Notes under the pieces: generated by a model
Seen by the model: only the letters and a program-made list of their open reading frames with translations
Database searches by the model: none
What the model was told of the DNA's origin: nothing
Position numbers and translations under genes: made by a program
Assembly (NCBI GenBank): GCA_031397815.1
Contig: JANNMJ010000252.1
Span: 1 to 11,113 of the forward strand
Direction: 5' to 3'
Source: JANNMJ01 sp031397815
GTDB lineage: Bacteria; Bacteroidota; Bacteroidia; Cytophagales; Hymenobacteraceae
DNA length: 11,113 nucleotides
Part shown: positions 6,733-11,113 of the stretch, in pieces
Layout of the letters: every line of letters starts with the position of its first letter
Position numbering within the stretch: the stretch's first letter is position 1

Positions 6733-6826
6733 GGTGAGAATGCGCGTTTATCGGCCCCCGTGGCGCGGGCGGGCGCAAGGCCCGCCCCTACAGTCGTGTT
6801 GCCGGATAGGGTGAGAATGCGCGTTT
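6733..6826. repeat. 17-bp direct repeat flanking a REP-like hairpin
   Basis: GGTGAGAATGCGCGTTT occurs identically at 6733-6749 and 6810-6826 in the aroB-aroA gap. Between them are 60 bases that include the GC-rich hairpin at 6767-6787. The arrangement looks like an inserted small element with duplicated flank, or a local duplication. Confidence 0.85.
6767..6787. repeat. REP-like GC-rich hairpin in the aroB-aroA gap
   Basis: GGGCGGGC (6767-6774) and GCCCGCCC (6780-6787) form a perfect 8 bp stem around a GCAAG loop. On the minus strand it is preceded by TAGGG, an arrangement typical of dispersed bacterial intergenic palindromes. It has no T tract, so it is more likely a REP-type element or processing/stability hairpin than a terminator between aroB and aroA. 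It is not related in sequence to the 5131-5502 modules beyond being GC-rich. Confidence 0.7.
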
Positions 6827-6839
6827 GTCGACAGCCCTT

Positions 6840-7889
6840 TTACCGCACCACCGTCTGGTACCAGCGGAGTGCCGCCGCTACTTCGGAAACCCGAATCGGG
6901 TGGTCGATTTCGGCGGCGCCGATGCCCGTCAGCAGGACGCAGCGGATGGTGCCCTGCGCGTTCTTCTTATCCTGAAGAGTGCGCGCGGCGATGGCGTCGA
7001 CGTCGGTGGGGGCGAAGGTGATTTTGGGGAACGTGGCGCTGAGGAAGAAGACGACGTGGTCGAAATTATCTTCCGAAAGCAGGCGCCGCTCGCGGGAAAT
7101 CCACGTTTCGGTCATCATCCCGGCGGCTACCGCGAGGCCGTGCGGCACTGGTTGGCCCGAGGCGAGCAAGTGGCTTTCGAGGGCGTGGCCCACCGTGTGG
7201 CCGAAGTTGAGGAGCCGCCGCGTACCGCCTTCGAGCGGGTCGAGGGAGACGATAGCCTGTTTCACCGTCACGGCGTGGCGGATGAGCGCGGGCCAGTCGG
7301 CGCCGATGATACCGGTCTCGACGAGGGCGGCGAACTCGGCTTCGTCGCCGCCGATGAGGCTGTGCTTCACCACCTCGGCGTAGCCGCTGACCAGCTCCGT
7401 CGGGTCGAGGGTATCGAGGAAGCGGGAGTCGATGAAAATCCCTTCCGATGGCTCCCGAAACGTGCCGAGGTAGTTCTTGATTTGCAGAAAATCGACCCCA
7501 TTCTTCCCCCCAATCGCCGCATCGACCATCCCCAAAAGCGTCGTCGGGACGAGCGCGCACCGAATGCCGCGCTGGTACGTGGCAGCCACGAAACCGCCCA
7601 AATCAGTCACCACCCCACCACCGAGGCACACGAGCACGCCGTCGCGCCCGACGCCCGCTTTCGCCAGCTCCGCCCAAACGTGCTGACACGAATCGAGCGT
7701 TTTGTGCGCTTCCCCGGCCGGAATCGTAATCACGACCGTATCAGGCGGCAGGTGCGGCTTCACGAGCGGCAGGCACACGCGGGCGGTCGTGGTGTCGGTG
7801 AGCACGGCCACGCGGCCGGTGGCCGGACGGGCCAGCGCCTCAGCGAGTGCCGGTAGGGCCGTGGGGGCAAAATAAACGGGAGTCGCCAC
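6840..7889 (-). CDS. aroB: 3-dehydroquinate synthase
   Basis: This encodes 349 residues, a normal family length. It converts DAHP to 3-dehydroquinate, the second shikimate step, using NAD+ and a divalent metal (usually Zn2+ or Co2+) in the cytoplasm. Visible motifs are the NAD-binding GGGVVTDLGGFVAATYQRG (90-108), PTTLLGMVDAAIGGKNGVD (115-133), and the metal ligands E172 in GYAEVVKH, H231 in NFGHTVGH and H250 in PHGLAVAAGM. The catalytic core looks intact. It is the middle gene of the minus-strand cluster, 77 bp downstream of the DAHP synthase-chorismate mutase gene and 128 bp upstream of aroA, so it is probably co-transcribed with the first. The ATG at 7889 gives a standard short N-terminus (MATPVYFAP). 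Confidence 0.97.
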   Translation of the reverse strand: MATPVYFAPTALPALAEALARPATGRVAVLTDTTTARVCLPLVKPHLPPDTVVITIPAGEAHKTLDSCQHVWAELAKAGVGRDGVLVCLGGGVVTDLGGFVAATYQRGIRCALVPTTLLGMVDAAIGGKNGVDFLQIKNYLGTFREPSEGIFIDSRFLDTLDPTELVSGYAEVVKHSLIGGDEAEFAALVETGIIGADWPALIRHAVTVKQAIVSLDPLEGGTRRLLNFGHTVGHALESHLLASGQPVPHGLAVAAGMMTETWISRERRLLSEDNFDHVVFFLSATFPKITFAPTDVDAIAARTLQDKKNAQGTIRCVLLTGIGAAEIDHPIRVSEVAAALRWYQTVVR

Positions 7890-7966
7890 GCGATGAGAAG
7901 GGGGGTTTAGGGGCTTCGGAAGGCTTGAAGCCGCAGTTTAGCGCCCCCGCGCCGAACGGGCGCCGC

Positions 7967-9124
7967 CTACGCGCCGGGCGTCTCCTGCGTGCGGATGCTT
8001 TCGAGGTGAATCAGCTCGTAAAGCTGCTGCACGAATTCGGGGCGCAAGCCGAGGCTTTCGGCCCACGCGGTGCGGGTCGCGAAAATGTCGCGCCAGCGTT
8101 CGGGCTGGTGCACGGTCACGCCGTGTTGCTTTTTGTGGGTGCCGATGGCGGTGACGGTTCGCATGCGGTTCGCGAGGGCTTCCACTAATTCGCGGTCGGC
8201 GGAGTCGATGCGTTGCCGTAGCTCGTCGGCGAGGGGGCCGTAGGTGGCGGCGGCGCTCCCGGCCTCGCGGACGATGAGGGCGGCGAGGACGTCGGCCATC
8301 GCGGCGGGGGTGAGCTGCTGTTTGGCGTCGCTGAGGGCGCGGTCGGGGTCGGGGTGGATTTCGATCATCAGCCCGTCGTAGGCCAAATCGAGCGCCCGTT
8401 GGCTGAGCGGCGCGATGAGGTCGCGGCGCCCGCCGATGTGGCTCGGGTCGCAGAGAAGCGGCACGTCGGGGTAGCGGCGGCGGAACTCAATCGGCAATTG
8501 CCAGAGCGGCGCGTTGCGGTACTGCGCGTCGGGCGCGTACGTGCTGAACCCCCGATGCACGGCGCCGACCTGCCCCACGCCCGCCCGCCGCAGCCGCTCG
8601 ATGGCGCCCGCCCACAGCTCCAAATCCGGATTGACGGGGTTTTTCACCAGCACCGGCACGCCGGTTCCAGCCAACGCATCGGCCAATTCCTGCACCCGAA
8701 ACGGGTCGACGACAGTGCGGGCGCCGAGCCACGGTACATCCACGCCCGCCCGCAGCGCGGCCTCGACGTGCTGCGGCGTCGCTACTTCCACGGCAATCGG
8801 CAAGCCGGTTTCGGCCTTGGCTGCCATTAGCCATTCCAGCGCCGCCTCGCCCGCGCCCTCAAAAGCGCCCGGCCGCGAGCGCGGCTTCCAGACGCCCGCC
8901 CGCAAAAAATCGGCGCCGAGGGCCTTCGCGGCGCGGGCCGTAACGAGCACCTGTTCGGCTGATTCGGCGCTGCACGGCCCCAGCACGAGGAGCGGGCGCG
9001 GCGGGGTAGCGCCCCTAGCCGCCGCCAAGCCCGGCAACAAACCGGGAATCGAGACGGGAGACGAAACAGGATGAGCAGCGACGGGCGGCAGATTCGGCAT
9101 AGGAGTGACGGTGGAGTTGGTCAT
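7967..9124 (-). CDS. Bifunctional DAHP synthase / C-terminal chorismate mutase
   Basis: This encodes 385 residues. The N-terminal part makes 3-deoxy-D-arabino-heptulosonate 7-phosphate from PEP and erythrose-4-phosphate, the committed shikimate step. The C-terminal part turns chorismate into prephenate. The type Ib DAHP synthase barrel covers about 43-285: metal ligand C51 in GPCSAES, KPRSRPGAFEG (80-90), E113, K161 in VKNPVNPD, H190-R191, H229 in CDPSHIGG and E255 in MIEIHPDP. The AroQ helical mutase covers about 295-380: LRQRIDSADRELVEALANRM (302-321, with R303 and R320), KK at 331-332, and the closing helix IHLESIRTQ. In Bacteroidota homologues the fused mutase mediates feedback inhibition by prephenate, so the same is plausible here. 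The first 42 residues are Pro/Ala-rich and seem dispensable; Met9 (codon 9098-9100) is an alternative start. It leads the cluster with aroB and aroA. Confidence 0.95.
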   Translation of the reverse strand: MTNSTVTPMPNLPPVAAHPVSSPVSIPGLLPGLAAARGATPPRPLLVLGPCSAESAEQVLVTARAAKALGADFLRAGVWKPRSRPGAFEGAGEAALEWLMAAKAETGLPIAVEVATPQHVEAALRAGVDVPWLGARTVVDPFRVQELADALAGTGVPVLVKNPVNPDLELWAGAIERLRRAGVGQVGAVHRGFSTYAPDAQYRNAPLWQLPIEFRRRYPDVPLLCDPSHIGGRRDLIAPLSQRALDLAYDGLMIEIHPDPDRALSDAKQQLTPAAMADVLAALIVREAGSAAATYGPLADELRQRIDSADRELVEALANRMRTVTAIGTHKKQHGVTVHQPERWRDIFATRTAWAESLGLRPEFVQQLYELIHLESIRTQETPGA

Positions 9125-9132
9125 CGGGGCGG

Positions 9133-9140
9133 CAAAGATG
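9133..9140 (-). promoter_or_regulatory. Weak candidate -7 element for the aromatic-synthesis cluster
   Basis: On the minus strand CATCTTTG matches the Bacteroidota -7 consensus TAnnTTTG at five of six fixed positions, but no TTG is found at the expected upstream distance. It ends 8 bases before the ATG at 9124. If it is used, the mRNA would start almost at that ATG, giving a near-leaderless transcript or favouring Met9 (9098-9100) as the real start. Confidence 0.3.
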
Positions 9141-9234
9141 GTCGCGGGGGCGGGCTTCGGATATCGGCGGCCCGGTGCTTGATACCGGTCGGCAGCGCGG
9201 ATCGATTCTTAAAACTACCCAACCCGCTCAGGGT

Positions 9235-9242
9235 TATCTTTG
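9235..9242 (+). promoter_or_regulatory. Bacteroidota -7 promoter element for proline dehydrogenase
   Basis: TATCTTTG is an exact match to the Bacteroidota housekeeping -7 consensus TAnnTTTG. It lies 28 bases before the GTG at 9271, so transcription should begin near 9249 with a leader of about 20 bases. The -33 region (TTCTTAAAAC around 9206-9215) lacks a clean TTG. The element decides the gene start: a GTG at 9175 further upstream would lie before the transcript begins. Confidence 0.6.
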
Positions 9243-9270
9243 CCCTACCCGCATTTCATCCATTTCGTTC

Positions 9271-10488
9271 GTGCCCGTTCCCGCCGCTCCCGCCACTAAC
9301 CCTGCCTCGTCGGTTTCCTTCGACGACACCGCCATTGCCTTCGCCGCCCGCACCGATGCCGAGCTGCGGCGGATGTACGGCCTGTTTGCGATGATGAACT
9401 CCAACCTCGCCGTCCGGTTAGGGGGGAAGCTGCTGAACGGCGCCCTCAACATCGGGATTCCCGGTACGAAATGGATGGTGAAGCAAACCGCCTTCCGGCA
9501 GTTCTGCGGCGGCGAGACAATTGAGGAATGTCGGCCCGTAATCGAAGAATTGGGGCGCTACCACATCGGCACCATTCTAGATTATTCGGTGGAAGGCGAA
9601 GGCGACGACCGCGCTTTTGACGCCACGGCGCAAGAGATCCTCGCCACCGTGAAAATGGCCGCGCAAATGGGCGCCGATAAGATTCCGTTCTCGGTCTTCA
9701 AAGTCACGGGGCTGGCGAATACCGATTTGCTGGCGCGAGCGCAGTCGGGGAAGCCAGTCACGCAAGACCAGCAAGCCGCTCTCGACCGCGGAATGGCGCG
9801 GGTGGATGCTATCTGTAAAGCCGCCCACGCCGCCGGGGTGCGCGTTTTCGTGGATGCCGAGGAGACGTGGATTCAGGAGACGATTGACCGGTGGGCTTTG
9901 GAAATGATGCGCCGCTACAACCGCGAGCGCGTCATCGTCTACAACACGTATCAGCTTTACCGGCACGACCGTCTCGACGCCCTGAAAGCCGATGTGACGC
10001 AGGCGGAAACGAGCGGCTTCCACGTCGGGGCGAAGCTCGTGCGCGGCGCTTATCTGGAGAAAGAAACCCGCCGGGCGGCGCAAATGGGCTACGTCAATCC
10101 GATGAACCCCACCAAGCAAGCCACCGACGACCTCTACGACAATTCCCTGCGCTACTCCATCGCGCAGCTCAGCCGTATGGCCATTTGCGTCGGCACGCAC
10201 AACGAAGATTCCTCGCGCCTCACCACCGAGCTGATGCGGCAAAACCACATCGCCCCATCCGACGACCGCGTGTATTTCGCGCAGCTCTACGGCATGAGCG
10301 ATAACCTCTCCTACAACCTCGCCGCCGCCGGTTATCGCGTGGCGAAGTACGTGCCCTACGGCCCCGTAGAATCGGTGATGCCGTACCTCCTGCGCCGCGC
10401 CAACGAGAATACCGCCATCGCCGGGCAAAGCTCCCGCGAGTTTCTGCTGATTCAAAAAGAGATGCGGCGGCGGAAAACCAGCCGGTAA
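9271..10488 (+). CDS. Proline dehydrogenase, single-function, FAD-dependent
   Basis: This encodes 405 residues from a GTG start. It oxidises L-proline to 1-pyrroline-5-carboxylate with FAD, passing electrons to the quinone pool at the inner membrane; the partner P5C dehydrogenase is not in the window. It is a beta/alpha barrel of the PutA PRODH type, with LDYSVEG (103-109), FVDAEETW (193-200), QLYRHDRL (228-235), KLVRGAYLEKE (255-265), GTHNED (308-313), AQLYGMSD (337-344) and the proline carboxylate-binding pair R375-R376 in YLLRRANEN. Length fits the short Bacteroidota enzymes (about 390-400). The frame extends to a GTG at 9175, but those 32 extra residues are unlike the family and precede the promoter. 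GTG 9271 leaves a short leader before the conserved FDDTAIAFAARTDAEL (17-32). It is divergent from the aromatic cluster. Confidence 0.93.
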   Translation: MPVPAAPATNPASSVSFDDTAIAFAARTDAELRRMYGLFAMMNSNLAVRLGGKLLNGALNIGIPGTKWMVKQTAFRQFCGGETIEECRPVIEELGRYHIGTILDYSVEGEGDDRAFDATAQEILATVKMAAQMGADKIPFSVFKVTGLANTDLLARAQSGKPVTQDQQAALDRGMARVDAICKAAHAAGVRVFVDAEETWIQETIDRWALEMMRRYNRERVIVYNTYQLYRHDRLDALKADVTQAETSGFHVGAKLVRGAYLEKETRRAAQMGYVNPMNPTKQATDDLYDNSLRYSIAQLSRMAICVGTHNEDSSRLTTELMRQNHIAPSDDRVYFAQLYGMSDNLSYNLAAAGYRVAKYVPYGPVESVMPYLLRRANENTAIAGQSSREFLLIQKEMRRRKTSR

Positions 10489-10502
10489 GCGCCCTTTTTT
10501 TA

Positions 10503-10510
10503 TATCTTTC
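10503..10510 (+). promoter_or_regulatory. Candidate -7 element for the small downstream gene
   Basis: TATCTTTC, right after a run of T, matches TAnnTTTG except for the last base. It lies 83 bases before the ATG at 10594, leaving a C/T-rich leader of about 75 bases (10517-10593) with no visible hairpin. The T run just before it follows the proline dehydrogenase stop, but no good stem precedes the run, so it reads better as part of a promoter than as a terminator. Confidence 0.35.
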
Positions 10511-10593
10511 GCCAAGCAGCGGTTCCCTCTGAACCGGTTGCCACCCCGCCCTTTCCCTCTTCTATCCACCCTCCCTTCCCCATTACTCCCCCA

Positions 10594-11010
10594 ATGCCGC
10601 AGACCCGACGTATCCGCGCTACGCTCATCAATCTGGCGCGTACGATGAGTGGCACCATTACGCTCCTGACGCTCAACACCGAAACCGAGCTGGGCTTCAA
10701 CCTCGATTCCTCGCACGAGCGGTCGCGCCTGCTCGAAATGCTCGCCGAAATCACCACCAACGAGCATTTGGCGGGGCGCCCGCTGCTATCGTCGCTGGTG
10801 CGCATCAAGGGCACGCAAGGCCAAGGCGATGCCTTTTTCCGCCTCTGCGAACGCCTCGGCCTCGGCGAGTGGCGCACGCTCAAGCAGGATGAAGCTTTTC
10901 TGGAAGACCACCAACGCCGCGCCCGCGCCTTCTGGCGCGACGATGCCAACTACGAGGAGTTCCGAACGTTGGCGGTCGTGGAAGAAAAAGACGTTGATTC
11001 CGACGAGTAA
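10594..11010 (+). CDS. Conserved small protein of unknown function (138 aa)
   Basis: This is an acidic-tailed, mostly helical protein with no signal peptide or membrane segment, so probably cytoplasmic. Residues 43-90 are the recognisable core: LLEMLAEITTNEHLAGRPLL (46-65), then a basic/hydrophobic strand (SSLVRIKG), a GQGDAFFRLCERLGL segment (76-90) and a helical stretch ending in ARAFWRDD. This recalls a group of uncharacterised bacterial proteins with the pattern EIS..EH..GRP.LS..V, a Gly/Phe-rich turn, and a Trp near the end. I recall no experimental function for it. The conserved Glu-His and Gly-Arg-Pro could be functional, but that is speculation. The C-terminus (119-138) is Glu/Asp-rich. 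The ATG at 10594 is used; Met18 (10645) directly before SGTITLLTL is a serious alternative. A strong terminator closes the gene, and it is probably transcribed on its own or with proline dehydrogenase, 105 bp upstream. Confidence 0.8.
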   Translation: MPQTRRIRATLINLARTMSGTITLLTLNTETELGFNLDSSHERSRLLEMLAEITTNEHLAGRPLLSSLVRIKGTQGQGDAFFRLCERLGLGEWRTLKQDEAFLEDHQRRARAFWRDDANYEEFRTLAVVEEKDVDSDE

Positions 11011-11032
11011 GTTTTTCGGTTGATTTCAGCCT

Positions 11033-11091
11033 AAAAGTCCTTGGCCCCGGTCGCAGTAGTTGGTACTGCGGCCGGGGCCAAGGACTTTTTT
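11033..11091 (+). terminator. Strong intrinsic terminator after the 138-aa gene
   Basis: Arms 11033-11058 and 11064-11089 pair over 26 positions with a single G-T wobble and a 5-base loop (GTTGG). The 3' arm runs into six T residues (11086-11091), and the 5' arm begins with four A residues. The A-stem-T symmetry means it could also stop transcription arriving on the minus strand from outside the window. Confidence 0.93.
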
Positions 11092-11113
11092 ATTAATCGA
11101 TTATCAGTCGATT

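Noticed and set aside
6700..6778. Frameshifted aroA N-terminus starting at the TTG at 6776-6778, joined by slippage on the A8 run
   Set aside because: The peptide (RPPAPRGPINAHSH...) does not look like an EPSP synthase N-terminus and includes the repeat hairpin, so slippage is not supported. Only the short N-terminus itself is reported.
6825..7856. Plus-strand open frame opposite aroB
   Set aside because: It is an antisense shadow in high-GC DNA; aroB on the minus strand has all catalytic motifs.
7890..7966. GC-rich palindromic bits (GGCGC/GCGCC) between aroB and the DAHP synthase gene
   Set aside because: Stems are only 5-6 bp with competing alternatives in very GC-rich sequence and no T tract, so no terminator or attenuator is called.
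9175..9270. GTG at 9175 as proline dehydrogenase start
   Set aside because: It lies upstream of the exact -7 element at 9235-9242, so it would not be in the transcript, and its extra 32 residues do not resemble the family N-terminus.
10460..10501. Intrinsic terminator after proline dehydrogenase at the T run
   Set aside because: Only a roughly 4 bp GC pairing with a long loop can be drawn before the T run; the run fits better with the promoter-like TATCTTTC that follows.
9577..10767. Minus-strand open frame of 396 codons opposite proline dehydrogenase and the small gene
   Set aside because: It is an antisense shadow covering two unrelated plus-strand genes, with no domain signal.
11095..11113. 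Inverted repeat AATCGA...TCGATT at the right edge
   Set aside because: A 6 bp arm in AT-rich sequence cut by the window end is too short to call a site.

Overview
The window looks like a chromosomal segment of a GC-rich member of the Bacteroidota, most likely a Hymenobacter-like cytophagal bacterium. Three things suggest this. At least one clear Bacteroidota-type -7 promoter element (TAnnTTTG) lies upstream of the proline dehydrogenase gene. The DAHP synthase carries a C-terminal chorismate mutase, a fusion typical of this phylum. The other proteins (a lipoprotein with a Bacteroidota-type beta domain, a soluble BtuF-like protein, a short single-function ProDH) also fit it. Genus-level placement is inference from composition and remembered families, not from a search.

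Layout. Positions 1-87 hold the 3' end of a plus-strand gene with a Tyr-Ala-Gly repeat tail, closed by a strong intrinsic terminator (106-157). A plus-strand lipoprotein gene (223-1230) converges, with a 20 bp gap, on a minus-strand gene for a large soluble hybrid histidine kinase (1251-4178). Divergent from the kinase, across about 100 bp with a candidate kinase promoter, is a plus-strand gene for a BtuF-like helical-backbone metal receptor (4279-5100). The gene-free stretch 5101-5517 between two convergent genes is filled by a concentric set of palindromic, REP/REPIN-like repeats.

The minus-strand block 9124 to 5518 is a shikimate-pathway cluster, transcribed in the order DAHP synthase-chorismate mutase, aroB, aroA. 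These are steps 1, 2 and 6 of chorismate synthesis, plus the chorismate-to-prephenate step. The aroB-aroA gap contains another REP-like hairpin flanked by a 17 bp direct repeat. Divergent from this cluster is a proline dehydrogenase gene (9271-10488, GTG start), followed by a small uncharacterised conserved gene (10594-11010) and a near-perfect 26 bp terminator hairpin (11033-11091).

No tRNA, rRNA, CRISPR array, transposase, integrase or phage gene is visible. The protein-coding content is ordinary housekeeping and signalling. The unusual material is in the intergenic repeats, the short AroA N-terminus, the truncated Tyr-rich tail at the left edge and the uncharacterised 138-residue protein. 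I do not see convincing evidence of a new multi-gene system.
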